From Nocardioides marmorisolisilvae (lineage in GTDB: Bacteria; Actinomycetota; Actinomycetes; Propionibacteriales; Nocardioidaceae), in the NCBI RefSeq assembly GCF_031656915.1, contig NZ_CP134227.1, forward strand, positions 2,852,001-2,916,000: 64,000 bases of DNA, read 5' to 3'. Positions within the stretch are counted from its first letter, which is position 1. The number at the start of each line of letters is the position of its first letter. A model generated the notes under the pieces. It did not search any database. It was not told where the DNA came from and was given only the letters and a program-made list of their open reading frames with translations. Positions 29,420 to 40,070 of the stretch are shown here, one piece after another. The position numbers and the translations under genes were made by a program.

Positions 29420-31576
29420 TCAGATGTCGAGGAACCGGACGTCTTTGGCGTTGCGCTGGATGAAGCTGCGTCGCTGCTCGACGTCCTCCCCCATCAGCAC
29501 GGAGAACATCTCGTCGGCCCGGGCGGCGTCCTCGAGGTTCACCTGGAGGAGCAGCCGCTGGTCGGGGTCCATGGTCGTCTCCCACAGCTCGTCGGCGTTC
29601 ATCTCGCCCAGACCCTTGTAGCGCTGCACCGGCATGTCCTTGGGGAGCTTCTTGCCAGACTCCAGGCCCGACCGCATCAGCGCGTCGCGCTCGGCGTCGG
29701 AGTAGACGAACTCGTGATCGTGGGGCTTGTTCCAGCGCAGTCGGTAGAGCGGCGGCTGCGCGAGATAGACGTAGCCGTGCTCGATCAGCGGCTTCATGAA
29801 CCGGAACAGCAGGGTGAGCAGCAGCGTGCGGATGTGGTGACCGTCGACGTCGGCGTCGGCCATCAGCACGATCTTGTGGTACCGGAGCTTGTCGAGGTCG
29901 AACTCCTCGTGGATGCCGGTGCCGAGCGCGGAGATGATCGCCTGCACCTCGGTGTTGGCCAGCACCCTGTCGATCCGGGCCTTCTCCACGTTGAGGATCT
30001 TGCCTCGGATCGGCAGGATCGCCTGGATCCGCGGGTCGCGGCCGCCCTTGGCCGAGCCACCCGCCGAGTCGCCCTCGACGATGAAGACCTCGCACTCCTC
30101 GGGGTTGGTCGACTGACAGTCCGCCAGCTTGCCGGGCAGCCCGCCACCGCCGAGCAGCCCCTTGCGGGAGCGGGCCAGGTCGCGCGCCTTGCGGGCCGCG
30201 ATCCGCGCCGAGGCGGCGGCCTGCGCCTTGCGGACGATGTCGCGGCCCTCGGCGGGGTTCTTCTCCAGCCACTCGCCGAGCTGGTCGTTGACGATCCGCT
30301 GCACGAAGCCCTTGGCCTCGGTGTTGCCGAGCTTGGTCTTGGTCTGGCCCTCGAACTGCGGCTCGGCGAGCTTGATCGAGATGATCGCGGTCAGGCCCTC
30401 GCGGATGTCGTCGCCGGAGACCCGGTCCTCGCGCTTCTTGATCAGCCCCCACTCCTCACCCCAGTGGTTGACCAGCGAGGTCAGCGAGGCGCGGAAGCCC
30501 TCCTCGTGGGTGCCGCCCTCGTGGGTGTTGATCGTGTTGGCGAAGGTGTGCACCGACTCGGTGAACGAGACGTTCCACTGCATCGCCAGCTCCAGGCTCA
30601 TCTCCGAGCCGCCGTTGGCGGACTGGTTTGCCTCGAAGTTGATGATGGTGGGGTTGGCGGCCTGCTTGCTGCGGTTGAGGTACTCGACGTAGTCGACCAG
30701 GCCCCGCTCGTAGCAGAACCTGCGCTCGAGCCCGCCACCCTCGGCCGGATGGATCGCGTCCTGACCGGCCTGGTCGACGGAGTCGGCGATCGTGTCGTCC
30801 TGGACCGCCTCGACGATCTCGTCCGCGGCCGGCCGCTCGTCGCGCACGACGATCTCCAGGCCCTTGTTGAGGAAGGCGTACTCGCGGATCCGGTTGGTGA
30901 TCGTCTCCAGGGAGTACGTCGTGGTCTCGAAGATGTCTTCGGAGGCGTAGAAGATGATCGTGGTGCCGGTGCGCTCGCCCTCCTCCATCGGGCGAACGTC
31001 CTCGAGGTCGCCGTCGGGGACACCGAGGGAGAACGTCTGTCGCCACAGATGGTCGCGGTTCTTCACCTCGACGACGACCCGCGAGGACAGCGCGTTGACC
31101 ACGGAGATGCCGACACCGTGGAGGCCACCGGAGACCTTGTAGCCGCCACCGCCGAACTTGCCGCCGGCGTGCAGCATGGTGAGCGCCATGGTGACCGCGG
31201 GGATGCCCTCGGTCGGGTGGATGCCGGTGGGGATGCCACGGCCGTTGTCCTCGACGCTGACGCCGCCGTCGGCCCGCAGGGTCAGCACGATGCGGTCGCA
31301 GTAGCCGGCCAGCGCCTCGTCGACCGAGTTGTCCACGACCTCCCACACGAGGTGGTGCAGGCCGCGTTCACCGGTGGACCCGATGTACATGCCTGGGCGC
31401 TTGCGGACGGCCTCGAGACCCTCGAGGACTTGGATCGCGGAGGCGTCGTACGTCGACTCCACCGTGGTGTGGGCCGGCCCTCGCGTGATCGGATCGGTGA
31501 CGACGTCGTCGGCCATCTCCTCGACGCCGTCGACGGCGTCCTCGTTGGTCTGGGGACTCGGCTCTGGACTCGACAC
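29420..31576 (-). CDS. gyrB: DNA gyrase subunit B
   Basis: About 718 residues. ATP site: [22 protein letters not shown] and [19 protein letters not shown]; Toprim domain: [14 protein letters not shown] and [13 protein letters not shown]-terminal QRYKGLGEM. The start is placed at GTG 31576, which has AGGAAG upstream; the frame is open to 31684 but that extension is not typical. A short disordered N-terminal leader precedes the ATPase domain. The 280 bases to dciA (31577-31856) hold no gene and should contain the gyrase promoter. Confidence 0.97.
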   Translation of the reverse strand: MSSPEPSPQTNEDAVDGVEEMADDVVTDPITRGPAHTTVESTYDASAIQVLEGLEAVRKRPGMYIGSTGERGLHHLVWEVVDNSVDEALAGYCDRIVLTLRADGGVSVEDNGRGIPTGIHPTEGIPAVTMALTMLHAGGKFGGGGYKVSGGLHGVGISVVNALSSRVVVEVKNRDHLWRQTFSLGVPDGDLEDVRPMEEGERTGTTIIFYASEDIFETTTYSLETITNRIREYAFLNKGLEIVVRDERPAADEIVEAVQDDTIADSVDQAGQDAIHPAEGGGLERRFCYERGLVDYVEYLNRSKQAANPTIINFEANQSANGGSEMSLELAMQWNVSFTESVHTFANTINTHEGGTHEEGFRASLTSLVNHWGEEWGLIKKREDRVSGDDIREGLTAIISIKLAEPQFEGQTKTKLGNTEAKGFVQRIVNDQLGEWLEKNPAEGRDIVRKAQAAASARIAARKARDLARSRKGLLGGGGLPGKLADCQSTNPEECEVFIVEGDSAGGSAKGGRDPRIQAILPIRGKILNVEKARIDRVLANTEVQAIISALGTGIHEEFDLDKLRYHKIVLMADADVDGHHIRTLLLTLLFRFMKPLIEHGYVYLAQPPLYRLRWNKPHDHEFVYSDAERDALMRSGLESGKKLPKDMPVQRYKGLGEMNADELWETTMDPDQRLLLQVNLEDAARADEMFSVLMGEDVEQRRSFIQRNAKDVRFLDI

Positions 31577-31856
31577 CCGGTGACTTCCTGTTCGACTCTT
31601 GACACAAATGTGGCCGCCCCTCACAGCCCGTGTGCCGGGGCGACCTCGCATCGTCCAGTCTACCCGCTGAGGGCCCACAATCACGCGCGGCTGCCCGCGC
31701 GACCGGGGTGAAACGACGCCAGAGCGCCCCCAGGAGCCCGTTGAGTGGCCCCATGACGGGTTCGTGGGGCCGCGTCCTAGTCCCCATACGTCTGCGGGGC
31801 TGCTGAATCGACTCTGCGGGCCTGGTGCTCGCCCCGGAACCCGGTCGGCCGCCCGG

Positions 31857-32447
31857 TCAGCCGTAGGTGTCCCGTGGACCCCGGCCGCGGACCCGGTAGC
31901 GGCCCCGGCTCCACGAGGGTGCGTTGGGGCCGCGGACGTCGATCACGTCGACCGTCCCGTCGCCGAGCACCTGGTTGAGCCGGCGTACGACGTCCGCGAC
32001 GAGCAGCTTCATCTGGGTCGCCCACGCCGTCGAGTCGGTGCGTACCACCAGCCGGCCGTCGGCGAACGACTCCGGCAGCACGTGCTGGCCGACCTCGGGC
32101 CCGACGATCGCCTCCCAGCGGGAGAAGACGCCGTGCACCCGCAGCTCGGTCCCCCAGCCGTGGTCGGCGACGAACGAGCTCACGGTGGCGTCGAGGGTCT
32201 GCGGGTCGCGGGCGTCGGGGTGCGCGCCGGACAGCGTGGACCCGGTCGCGCGGGTCCGTCGGCCCGGCGTACGGCCGGAGCGACTCACCCCGCCCGTCGC
32301 GGCCGACGCACGGGTCGACCCGGCCAGGCCGCGGGCGATGCTGCGGGCCAGGTCGAGGCCGCCGTCGTCGTGGTCGGGCTCGGGCGGCGAGTCCTCAGGC
32401 AGCTCCGCGTCGTGCTCGGCCGGCTGCTCCGGGGGCTCCTCAGGCAT
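31857..32447 (-). CDS. dciA: DciA-type helicase loader (DUF721)
   Basis: A 196-residue protein. The first 100 residues are acidic and Pro-rich, then basic; the last 100 form the DUF721/DciA fold ([39 protein letters not shown]). DciA loads the replicative DnaB helicase in bacteria without DnaC. It sits between recF and gyrB as in streptomycetes and mycobacteria. ATG 32447 overlaps the recF stop by 8 bases; a longer frame into recF is not real. Confidence 0.9.
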   Translation of the reverse strand: MPEEPPEQPAEHDAELPEDSPPEPDHDDGGLDLARSIARGLAGSTRASAATGGVSRSGRTPGRRTRATGSTLSGAHPDARDPQTLDATVSSFVADHGWGTELRVHGVFSRWEAIVGPEVGQHVLPESFADGRLVVRTDSTAWATQMKLLVADVVRRLNQVLGDGTVDVIDVRGPNAPSWSRGRYRVRGRGPRDTYG

Positions 32448-33561
32448 CGCGCACCTGGCCGTCGGCCACCGACAGCCGTCGGCCGCGCAGCTGCTCGGGG
32501 ATGTCCTCCGGCACGGCCGCGGTGACCAGCACCTGCTCGGCGCCGGAGACGAGCTCGGCGAGCTGACCGCGCCGGCCGGCGTCGAGCTCGGCGAAGACGT
32601 CGTCGAGCACCAGCACCGGATCGTCGGCGTCACCGGACGTCGGCGCGCGCAGCAGCTCGTAGGACCCGAGCCGCAGGGCCAGCGCGAACGACCACGACTC
32701 ACCGTGGCTGGAGTAGCCCTTGACCGGAAGGTCGCCCAGCGAGCAGAGCATCTCGTCGCGGTGCGGGCCGACCAGGGTCAGGCCGCGGTCGAACTCGTCC
32801 TTGCGGCGGCGTTCGAGCTCGGCCACGAACGCCGCGACCTTCCCCTGGGCGTCCTCGAAGGAGGGCCGGTAGGTGAGCAGCGCATCGTCGCGGTGGGCCC
32901 CGCGCGCGACCGCCTCGTAGGCCTTGCCGAGCAGCGGCGTCAGCTCGGCGATGAGCTGAGTCCGGGCCGCCATGATCTCGGTGCCGAGCTCAGCGAGGCG
33001 CTCGTCCCACACCTCGAGGGTGGCCAGCGCGGCGTCCCGCGAGCCCTTGGTGACGCCGGCCGATCGGAGCAGGCTGTTGCGCTGCTTGAGGACCCGGTCG
33101 TAGTCGGCCCGGGTGCCGGCGTACCGCGGGGAGCGCTGGACCAGCAGGTCGTCGAGGAACCGGCGCCGCTCGCCGGGGTCGCCCTTGACCAGGGCCAGGT
33201 CGTCGGGCGCGAACACCACGCTGCGCAGCACCCCGAGGAGGTCCCGGGCACGCGGCAGTGGGGAGGAGTTGATCCGGGCGCGGTTGGAGCGGCCCGGGTT
33301 GATCTCCACCTCGAGGACCGCGCGGCGGTCGTCGCGGACGACGGCCGCACGCACGACGGCCTGGCTGCAGCCGGTGCGCACCAGGGGCGCGTCGGCCGCG
33401 ACCCGGTGCGAGGACAGCCGCGAGAGGTAGTCGACGGCCTCGACGACGTTGGTCTTGCCCTGCCCGTTGCGGCCCACCAGCGAGGTCGTCCCGGCGCCGA
33501 GCTCGAGGTCGAGATCGGTCCAGGAGCGGAAGTCGTGGAGGGTCAGATGGGCGACGTACAA
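32440..33561 (-). CDS. recF: DNA replication and repair protein RecF
   Basis: A 373-residue SMC-like ATPase. Walker A GRNGQGKT is at 30-37, the signature region includes SHGESWSFALALRLGSYELL, and Walker B is PVLVLDDVFAELD. RecF helps RecO/RecR load RecA at gaps. The N-terminus YVAHLTLHDFRSW is typical. The gene overlaps dciA and follows gnd by 10 bases, so dnaN-gnd-recF-dciA is likely one operon. Confidence 0.97.
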   Translation of the reverse strand: MYVAHLTLHDFRSWTDLDLELGAGTTSLVGRNGQGKTNVVEAVDYLSRLSSHRVAADAPLVRTGCSQAVVRAAVVRDDRRAVLEVEINPGRSNRARINSSPLPRARDLLGVLRSVVFAPDDLALVKGDPGERRRFLDDLLVQRSPRYAGTRADYDRVLKQRNSLLRSAGVTKGSRDAALATLEVWDERLAELGTEIMAARTQLIAELTPLLGKAYEAVARGAHRDDALLTYRPSFEDAQGKVAAFVAELERRRKDEFDRGLTLVGPHRDEMLCSLGDLPVKGYSSHGESWSFALALRLGSYELLRAPTSGDADDPVLVLDDVFAELDAGRRGQLAELVSGAEQVLVTAAVPEDIPEQLRGRRLSVADGQVRDA

Positions 33562-33571
33562 CGGCGGTTCG

Positions 33572-34453
33572 TCATCCTTCGGACTTGACCGCGTGGCCGC
33601 CGAACTCGTTGCGCATCGCCGCGATCGCCTTCATCGCCGGGCTGTCGTCCTGGCGCGAGACGAAGCGGGCGAACAGCGCTGCGGTGATCGCAGGCATGGG
33701 TACGGCGTTGTCGATCGCGGACTGCACCGTCCACCGACCCTCGCCGGAGTCCTCGGCCCAGCCGCGGATCTTGTCCAGGTGCGGGTCCTTGGTGATCGCG
33801 TCGGTGAGCAGATCGAGCAGCCACGAGCGGATCACCGTGCCCTCGCGCCAGGAGTTGAACGTCTCCGGGACGCTGTCGACCAGGTCGACGGCCTCGAGCA
33901 GCTCCCAGCCCTCGGCGTACGCCTGCATGATGGCGTACTCGATGCCGTTGTGGACCATCTTCGCGTAGTGCCCCGCGCCAGGCCTCTTCCCGGCATGGAC
34001 GAACCCGAACTCGCCCGGCGGCTTGAGGGCGTCGAAGGCCGGCTGCACCTTGGCGACATCGGCGTCGGAGCCGCCGCACATCAGCGCGTAGCCGTTCTCC
34101 AGGCCCCAGACGCCGCCGGACACGCCGCAGTCCACGAACCCGACCTTCCGCTGCGCGAGCAGGTCGGCGTTGATCTGGTCGTCGGTCCACTTGGAGTTGC
34201 CGCCGTCGACCACGAGGTCGCCCTCGCCGAGGAGGTCACGGAGCTGCTTGATGGTGTCGCGGGTGGGGTCGCCGGCGGGCACCATCACCCACACGACCTT
34301 GGGCGCCGGAAGCTTCTCGACCATCTCCTGGAGGCTGGCCACGTCAGCCACGTCAGGGTTCATGTCGTAACCGACGACCGTGTGCCCGGCGTTGCGCAGC
34401 CGGGTGCGCATGTTGCCGCCCATCTTCCCGAGCCCGACGAGTCCGATGTCCAT
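33572..34453 (-). CDS. gnd: 6-phosphogluconate dehydrogenase, decarboxylating (short form)
   Basis: A 293-residue enzyme of the short GntZ/YqeC-type group. The NAD(P) site is GLVGLGKMGGNM at 4-15; the substrate region VDGGNSKWTDD and the catalytic Lys in GHYAKMVHNGIEY are present. It oxidises 6-phosphogluconate to ribulose 5-phosphate and CO2 in the pentose phosphate pathway. Its place between dnaN and recF is characteristic of actinobacteria. Cofactor preference cannot be settled by eye. Confidence 0.95.
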   Translation of the reverse strand: MDIGLVGLGKMGGNMRTRLRNAGHTVVGYDMNPDVADVASLQEMVEKLPAPKVVWVMVPAGDPTRDTIKQLRDLLGEGDLVVDGGNSKWTDDQINADLLAQRKVGFVDCGVSGGVWGLENGYALMCGGSDADVAKVQPAFDALKPPGEFGFVHAGKRPGAGHYAKMVHNGIEYAIMQAYAEGWELLEAVDLVDSVPETFNSWREGTVIRSWLLDLLTDAITKDPHLDKIRGWAEDSGEGRWTVQSAIDNAVPMPAITAALFARFVSRQDDSPAMKAIAAMRNEFGGHAVKSEG

Positions 34454-34530
34454 GCGCTGCCTCCTGGTCGCGGTGTGCTCCGGTCCTGGTTGGTCCGGCT
34501 TGCCCGGCCCCGGTCGCGGGCCGGTGCCCG

Positions 34531-35706
34531 TCAGGACAGCAGCCGGCGGGGCATCAGCAGGTAGCGGAAGTCCGTGGCGTCAGCCGCGGACCCCGTCCCG
34601 GCGTCGCCGTCGATGCTGTCCACCCCCGACATTACGACAGGCTTCGACGCCTGGGTGAAGGCCAGCTGGACGAACGGGTCGGGGATCGCCTGGAGGCCAT
34701 CGAGCAGGAACTGCGGGTTGAAGCCCGTGGTGATGTCCTCGCCGGTGACGTGCGCCTCGAGCGACTCGCTGGCCATCGCGTCTTCGCCGCTGCCGGCATC
34801 CAGGGTGAGCACACCGTCGGAGAAGGCCATCTGCACGGCGCTGTTGCGCTCGGCGACCAGCGAGACCCGCTTGACCGAGTCGATCAGCGTGTCCCGAGCG
34901 ACCCGGGCCACGGTCAGGTGCTCGCTGGGGAACAGCGACCGGACCTTGGGGAACTCCCCGTCGAGGAGTCGGGTGGTGGTACGGCGTACGCCTCCGCCGG
35001 CCGAGCCCTCGAAGCCGATGATGCCCTCGCCCGATCCGGCGGAGGACAGCGCGATCGAGATCTCGGCCCCCCCGGTCAACGCCTTGGCGGTGTCGGCGAG
35101 CACCTTGGCGGGCACCAGCGCGGCCGCGGTGAGGTCGGTCGTCCCCGGGCTCCACTGGAGCTCGCGCTGGGAGAGCCGGAAGCGGTCGGTGGCCAGCATC
35201 GTGATCGCGTCGCCGTCGAGCTCGAGCCGCACCCCGGTCAGCACCGGAAGCATGTCGTCGCGGCCGGCCGCGGTGACCGCCTGCGCGACCGCGTTCGCGA
35301 ACGCCTCGCTGCTGACCCGGCCGCTGGACGCGGGGATCTCGGGCAGCGTCGGGTAGTCCTCGACCGGCATCGTCTGCAGACTGAACCGCGCCGAGCCGCA
35401 GGTCAGGCTGACCTTGGTGCCCTCGATGCTGACCTCGACCGGCTTGTTGGGCAGGCTGCGACAGATGTCGGCGAGCAGCCGACCCGACACCAGGGCTCGG
35501 CCCTCCTCGCTGACCGCCGCGTTGAGCGTCGCGCAGGCAGAGGTCTCGTAGTCGAAGGTCGACAGGCGCAGCCCGTCCCCGGCGTCACCGGAGCCGGCCT
35601 CGATCAGCAGGCCGGACAGCACCGGGGCGCTCGGGCGGATGGGCAGGGTGCGGGCGGTCCAGGCGACGGCGTCGGCGAGCACGTCGCGTTCGACAGTGAA
35701 CTTCAA
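34531..35706 (-). CDS. dnaN: DNA polymerase III beta subunit (sliding clamp)
   Basis: A 391-residue clamp with the three-domain layout. It begins MKFTVERDVLADAVAWTART, has the internal LPEIPAS and TDRFRLSQREL segments, and ends YLLMPRRLL, the conserved C-terminus next to the peptide-binding cleft. It holds replicative and repair polymerases on DNA. It is the first gene downstream of the presumptive origin, read away from dnaA. Confidence 0.97.
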   Translation of the reverse strand: MKFTVERDVLADAVAWTARTLPIRPSAPVLSGLLIEAGSGDAGDGLRLSTFDYETSACATLNAAVSEEGRALVSGRLLADICRSLPNKPVEVSIEGTKVSLTCGSARFSLQTMPVEDYPTLPEIPASSGRVSSEAFANAVAQAVTAAGRDDMLPVLTGVRLELDGDAITMLATDRFRLSQRELQWSPGTTDLTAAALVPAKVLADTAKALTGGAEISIALSSAGSGEGIIGFEGSAGGGVRRTTTRLLDGEFPKVRSLFPSEHLTVARVARDTLIDSVKRVSLVAERNSAVQMAFSDGVLTLDAGSGEDAMASESLEAHVTGEDITTGFNPQFLLDGLQAIPDPFVQLAFTQASKPVVMSGVDSIDGDAGTGSAADATDFRYLLMPRRLLS

Positions 35707-35875
35707 GTCAAGATCTCCTCAGATGACGTCTCGCGGACGTGGGGCGTGGAGCCGGTCGATCCGCGGGTCTGCATCCTGCCACGTCGACCGTCATCCCCAG
35801 AAGGGATGCCGTGATGAGTTCGGGGGTCGAAGGTGCAATGACAGGTTCAGTAGTCGTAGTAGGTCCGGTGGATTC

Positions 35876-35884
35876 TGTGGACAA
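35876..35884 (-). promoter_or_regulatory. DnaA box
   Basis: Perfect TTGTCCACA on the minus strand within the presumptive oriC. Confidence 0.8.
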
Positions 35885-35999
35885 CCCCGATTCATGCAGG
35901 TCAGTGCCGGTTCGGGGCTGTGGACCGCGTGTGGACGCAGCGTGCGTCGTACAGCCGACCCTGTGGTTCGTCGCAGCGGCTGTGCGTCGTACGACCCGG

Positions 36000-36008
36000 T
36001 TGTCCACA
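36000..36008 (+). promoter_or_regulatory. DnaA box
   Basis: Perfect TTGTCCACA on the plus strand within the presumptive oriC. Confidence 0.8.
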
Positions 36009-36087
36009 CGTGATCCCCAGCCGGTCCACCGATCGGGGCGCCACGAAGCACAGGGTCGAGCGGGGCGGATCGGGTGGCCGGCGGCGG

Positions 36088-37683
36088 TCACGCCTGCTTG
36101 GCCTGCTGCTTGATCCGGGTGGTCAGCTCGGTCACCTGGTGGAAGAGGTTGCGGCGCTCGGCGAGGTCCTTGCGGATCCGCCGGTCGGCGTTCATCACGG
36201 TGGTGTGGTCACGACCGCCGAACTGCTGGCCGATCTTCGGCAGCGACAGCTGGGTCAGCTCGCGACAGAGATACATCGCGATCTGCCGGGCGGTGACCAG
36301 GGCGCGGGTGCGGCTGGGTCCGCACAGATCGTCGATGCTGTAGCCGAAGTACGACGCCGTCTGGGCGATGATCAGCCCGGCCGTCACCTCCGGCTCGCCG
36401 CCCTCGGGGATCAGGTCCTTGAGGACGATCTCGGCCAGGGTGAGGTCGACCTCCTGGCTGTTGAGACTGGCGAACGCGGTGACCCGGATCAGCGCGCCTT
36501 CCAGCTCGCGGATGTTGGTCTGGATCCGGCTGGCGATGAACTCGAGCACGTCCGGCGGGGCGGAGAGCCGCTCGGCGGCCGCCTTCTTGCGCAGGATCGC
36601 GATCCGGGTCTCGAGGTCGGGCGGCTGCACGTCGGTGAGCAGGCCCCACTCGAAGCGGTTGCGCAGCCGGTCCTCGAGCTGGGTGAGCCGCTTGGGAGGC
36701 CGGTCGGAGCTGATCACGATCTGCTTGTTGGCGTTGTGCAGCGTGTTGAAGGTGTGGAAGAACTCCTCCTGGGTGGACTGCTTGCCCTCCAGGAACTGGA
36801 TGTCGTCGATGAGCAGCACGTCGACGTCGCGGTAGCGGCGCTGCAACGCGTCCCGCTTGTCGTCGCGGATCGCGTTGATGACGTCGTTGGTGAAGACCTC
36901 GGAGGACACGTAGCGGATCTTCGCCCCGGTGTAGAGGCTGCGGACGTAGTGGCCGATGGCGTGCAGCAGGTGGGTCTTGCCGAGCCCGGAGTCGCCGTAC
37001 ACCAGCAGCGGGTTGTAGGCCTTGCCCGGCGCCTCGGCGACCGCGACCGCGGCGGCGTGGGCGAACCGGTTGGAGCTGCCGATCACGAAGGTCTCGAAGG
37101 TGTAGCGCGGGTTCAGCGGGCTGTCCGGGATCCCGGTGGTCAGGGAGAGTCCGGTGGCTGCGGCATAAGGTCGATCTGTCGACAAATCGTTTTGGTGATC
37201 TATCGATATGCCGTTCTGTCGGCCGCCGGAGCCTTCACCCCGGCCCACTCGAGCGCGATCGTTACCGAAGGGGCCGCCGTCGGCGGGGCGGGGCGGGGGC
37301 CACGGGGCGAGCCCGCGGGACTGCGCGGTCGGTGCCGCCGGGTTGTCGACCGGACGGTCCGTGCGCTGGGCGGGCGCGACGGCACCTGCCGCGGCGGTCG
37401 GGGTCGCCGGCACCGGGTCGTTGCCCGGCTCGAGCGCAGGGTCGACGCTGACCGCGATCCGGATGGGCTGGCCGAGCGAGTCGCTGAGCGCATCCTCAAG
37501 GCGAGTGCGGAGCCGACCTTCGAGCTGGCCGCGGGTGAACTCGTTGGGCACCGCGATCACTGCGGTGCTCTCGGCGAGCATCAGCGGCTTGCTGTCCTCG
37601 AGCCACACCCGTTGCGTCGGGGCCAACCGGTCCACGATCCCTGGCCACAGTTCTACCAACCTGTCCCGGTCCGATGCCTCCAC
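36088..37683 (-). CDS. dnaA: Chromosomal replication initiator DnaA
   Basis: A 531-residue initiator. Domain I covers about 1-85, then a long Pro/Ala/Gly-rich domain II linker (86-190). The AAA+ domain has Walker A GDSGLGKT at 230-237 and Walker [10 protein letters not shown]. The C-terminal DNA-binding domain has the signature [11 protein letters not shown], which reads DnaA boxes. GTG start. It is transcribed toward oriC and dnaN; a DnaA box at 37720-37728 just upstream suggests autoregulation. Confidence 0.98.
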   Translation of the reverse strand: MEASDRDRLVELWPGIVDRLAPTQRVWLEDSKPLMLAESTAVIAVPNEFTRGQLEGRLRTRLEDALSDSLGQPIRIAVSVDPALEPGNDPVPATPTAAAGAVAPAQRTDRPVDNPAAPTAQSRGLAPWPPPRPADGGPFGNDRARVGRGEGSGGRQNGISIDHQNDLSTDRPYAAATGLSLTTGIPDSPLNPRYTFETFVIGSSNRFAHAAAVAVAEAPGKAYNPLLVYGDSGLGKTHLLHAIGHYVRSLYTGAKIRYVSSEVFTNDVINAIRDDKRDALQRRYRDVDVLLIDDIQFLEGKQSTQEEFFHTFNTLHNANKQIVISSDRPPKRLTQLEDRLRNRFEWGLLTDVQPPDLETRIAILRKKAAAERLSAPPDVLEFIASRIQTNIRELEGALIRVTAFASLNSQEVDLTLAEIVLKDLIPEGGEPEVTAGLIIAQTASYFGYSIDDLCGPSRTRALVTARQIAMYLCRELTQLSLPKIGQQFGGRDHTTVMNADRRIRKDLAERRNLFHQVTELTTRIKQQAKQA

Positions 37684-37719
37684 GCTTTCGCCCGCTCCCT
37701 TGTTTGACCATCCACATGT

Positions 37720-37728
37720 TTGTCCACA
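37720..37728 (+). promoter_or_regulatory. DnaA box upstream of dnaA
   Basis: Perfect TTGTCCACA 37 bases before the dnaA start. The 592-base dnaA-rpmH gap (37684-38275) also has an inverted pair CCTGTGGA/TCCACAGG at 37923-37949 made of two near-boxes, but no gene. Confidence 0.65.
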
Positions 37729-38077
37729 GGTTGTGCAACACCCGGGACCGGTCCGGCTCCGAGGTGTTGCCGAGAGCGGTTTCGGTGCTCGCAGGAGACA
37801 CGTCTTCCCAGTTCAGAGCCCGTTTCACCAGGTTGTGAGGGGGCCGGCGAAGGACTGTCGGAGCTCCTCGGTCGACCGTCCGGGACGACGCCCTCGGTAG
37901 CCGGACGCTAACAACTCATTGGCCTGTGGATCAACCGGTTCTCCACAGGTTCGGCAAGGATTGTGAGTCGGTACGGCGTGTCGTGCCCGGATCACCGCGA
38001 GAAGCGTGGCAACGTGGCGCGGTTCACGTCCGGTGCGCCCGACCCGGGTCCCACGGTCCTGGTCATCGCCTGCCGGT

Positions 38078-38107
38078 TTGACCCTCTGCCCGGCGGCCGC
38101 GTACCGT
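38078..38107 (+). promoter_or_regulatory. Candidate rpmH promoter
   Basis: TTGACC (38078-38083), 18 bases, then TACCGT (38102-38107), a fair match to a housekeeping actinobacterial promoter, about 170 bases before rpmH. Confidence 0.45.
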
Positions 38108-38275
38108 AGGTCAGTCGAACCGGTGTCGACCGGTGCCGCATGTCCACGCACTCACCTCGCAACACTTCCGGCGTCGTGGACTTGCGGTGCCAGTTGACGC
38201 AACGCAACGCACGCAACCGGTGGCCCGGTTCGCCGCATTCCACAGGCCGCAAACCCGTCAGGGGAGTTGAACCAC

Positions 38276-38413
38276 GTGAGCAAGCGTACGTACCAGCCGA
38301 ACAACCGTCGTCGGCACAAGAAGCACGGCTTCCGTCTGCGGATGCGCACCCGCGCCGGTCGCGCGGTCCTGTCCTCGCGTCGGGCCAAGGGTCGCAAGAG
38401 CCTCGCCGTCTGA
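38276..38413 (+). CDS. rpmH: 50S ribosomal protein L34
   Basis: A 45-residue, very basic protein [18 protein letters not shown] onward, ending [10 protein letters not shown], the canonical L34. GTG start preceded by GGGGAG. It is the first gene of the conserved rpmH-rnpA-yidD-yidC-jag-rsmG block and faces away from dnaA. Confidence 0.97.
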   Translation: MSKRTYQPNNRRRHKKHGFRLRMRTRAGRAVLSSRRAKGRKSLAV

Positions 38414-38430
38414 GCAGCTGAGCGACCGCC

Positions 38431-38799
38431 GTGCTCCCTGCCGGCAATCGGCTCACTGACGGCGCCACCTTTCGTGAGGTGGTGCGCCGTGGCACCCGAG
38501 CCGGTGGCCCGGTCCTGGTGCTGCACCTGCGCGACACCGACGAACAGCGACCCGTCCAGGTCGGTCTGGTGGTGTCGAAGGCAGTGGGGCCGGCGGTCAC
38601 CCGCAATCTTGTGAAGCGTCGTCTCCGTCACCTGATGAGGGACCGGATCGCGGATCTGCCGCCCGGTTCCCTGCTGGTGGTGCGCGCCCAGCCGGCCGCC
38701 GCTGGCGCGTCGTACGCCGAGCTGGGAGCGGAACTCGACCGTGGCCTGGCCCGTTTGACAGGGCAGCGCGGCGAGCACGCTGGGAGGGTCGGGCCGTGA
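38431..38799 (+). CDS. rnpA: Ribonuclease P protein component
   Basis: A 122-residue basic protein. It has the [20 protein letters not shown] start and the signature [21 protein letters not shown] that contacts RNase P RNA. It assists 5' maturation of tRNA precursors. GTG start; its stop overlaps the GTG of yidD (GTGA). Confidence 0.96.
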   Translation: MLPAGNRLTDGATFREVVRRGTRAGGPVLVLHLRDTDEQRPVQVGLVVSKAVGPAVTRNLVKRRLRHLMRDRIADLPPGSLLVVRAQPAAAGASYAELGAELDRGLARLTGQRGEHAGRVGP

Positions 38800-39044
38800 A
38801 GTACCTACTGATCGGCCTGCTTCGTCTCTATCGCCTGCTCATCAGCCCGCTCTACGGGCAGATCTGCCGCTACCACCCGTCCTGTTCGGCGTACGCGCTG
38901 GAGGCGGTGACCGTGCACGGGAGCGTCCGCGGCACCTGGCTCGCCGCGCGTCGCCTGGTCCGTTGCCACCCGTGGGCGGCCGGAGGGTATGACCCGGTGC
39001 CGCCGGTGGCCGGACGCAATTCCACGCTCAACCAAGGAGCCTGA
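38796..39044 (+). CDS. yidD: Membrane protein insertion efficiency factor YidD
   Basis: An 82-residue protein with the family core [20 protein letters not shown] and the segment [14 protein letters not shown], then [17 protein letters not shown]. Three conserved Cys are present. It lies between rnpA and yidC as usual and is thought to aid YidC at the inner face of the membrane. Confidence 0.95.
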   Translation: MKYLLIGLLRLYRLLISPLYGQICRYHPSCSAYALEAVTVHGSVRGTWLAARRLVRCHPWAAGGYDPVPPVAGRNSTLNQGA

Positions 39045-40070
39045 GTGCACTTCCTCAGCGAAATCGGCAGCTTCATCATGACGCCGCTGTACTACCTGGT
39101 CTCGGTCGTCCTGGTCGGCTTCCATGACGTGCTCGGGAAGGTGTTCGGCAGCGGCTCGGGCTGGGCCTGGGGCCTGTCGGTGGTGGGGCTGACCCTGGTG
39201 ATCCGGGCGGCCCTGATCCCGCTCTTCGTCAAGCAGATCAAGTCGTCGCGCAACATGCAGCTGCTGCAGCCCAAGGTCAAGGAGCTGCAGAAGAAGTACG
39301 GCCACGACCGCGAGCGCCTGGCCCAGGAGACGATGGCGCTCTACAAGGAGACCGGGACCAACCCGTTCGCGTCCTGCCTGCCGCTGCTGATCCAGATGCC
39401 GATCTTCTGGGCGCTGTTCCGGCTGATCGACCACGCCGCCAAGAACAACCAGGGTCACGGCGTGCTCACCGACAAGCTGGCGGTCAGCTTCGCGAACGCC
39501 CCGTTCTTCGGCGGCAGCCTCAAGAACAGCTTCACCAGCAACGGCGGCCACACCAGCGTCCAGATCGCGGCGGCCATCCTGGTGGTCGCGATGATCGTCA
39601 CCACCTTCACTACCCAGCGCCAGCTGATGGCGAAGAACATGCCCTCCGATGCGCTCACCGGCCAGTACGCCCAGCAGCAGAAGATGCTGCTCTACGTGCT
39701 GCCGCTGGTGTTCGGTGTCGGTGGCATCGCCTTCCCGATCGGGGTGCTGTTCTACTGGACCACCTCGAACGTCTGGACGATGGGCCAGCAGTTCTACGTG
39801 ATCCGGAACAATCCGGCACCGGGAACGCCGGCCTTCGAGGCCAAGCAGAAGCGGGACCGAGCCAAGGGCAAGCCGCCGCCCGTCGAGGCCACCGCGGCGA
39901 CGAGCGACGACCCGGTGGCCCCGGCCGCCGGCGCAGGTCAGGCAGCCACCGATCGTCGGCCCGCCCAACGACAGCAACCCAGGAAACAGTCGCGTCAGCA
40001 GCGCAGACAGACCGGTGCCAAACCGGAGTCCGGCGCCGGCGATCAGAAGAAGCAGGGAGACAGCAAGTGA
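39045..40070 (+). CDS. yidC: Membrane protein insertase YidC
   Basis: A 341-residue YidC/Oxa1 protein of the Gram-positive type. Membrane segments include those around YYLVSVVLVGFHDVLG, GLSVVGLTLVIRAALIPLF, LPLLIQMPIFWALFRLID and the stretch near ILVVAMIVTTF. The hydrophilic-groove Arg lies in LVIRAALIP. The cytoplasmic tail (about residue 275 on) is long, basic and Gln-rich, and may contact ribosomes. GTG start directly after yidD; the stop overlaps jag by four bases. Confidence 0.96.
   Translation: MHFLSEIGSFIMTPLYYLVSVVLVGFHDVLGKVFGSGSGWAWGLSVVGLTLVIRAALIPLFVKQIKSSRNMQLLQPKVKELQKKYGHDRERLAQETMALYKETGTNPFASCLPLLIQMPIFWALFRLIDHAAKNNQGHGVLTDKLAVSFANAPFFGGSLKNSFTSNGGHTSVQIAAAILVVAMIVTTFTTQRQLMAKNMPSDALTGQYAQQQKMLLYVLPLVFGVGGIAFPIGVLFYWTTSNVWTMGQQFYVIRNNPAPGTPAFEAKQKRDRAKGKPPPVEATAATSDDPVAPAAGAGQAATDRRPAQRQQPRKQSRQQRRQTGAKPESGAGDQKKQGDSK

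Larger units (their letters stand above)
35707..36087. other. Presumptive oriC between dnaN and dnaA
   Basis: A 381-base gene-free gap with two perfect DnaA boxes TTGTCCACA, in opposite orientations (35876-35884 on minus, 36000-36008 on plus), and several degenerate ones (for example TGTGGACCG at 35919-35927 and TGTGGACGC at 35930-35938). In actinobacteria oriC normally lies between dnaA and dnaN, so location and boxes agree. No strongly AT-rich unwinding stretch stands out. Confidence 0.8.

Noticed and set aside
27362-31711. 1449-residue open frame on the plus strand opposite gyrA and gyrB
   Set aside because: It is a mirror of the strong codon bias of the gyrase genes; the translation is low-complexity (Asp/Val/Leu/Gly-rich) with no domain.
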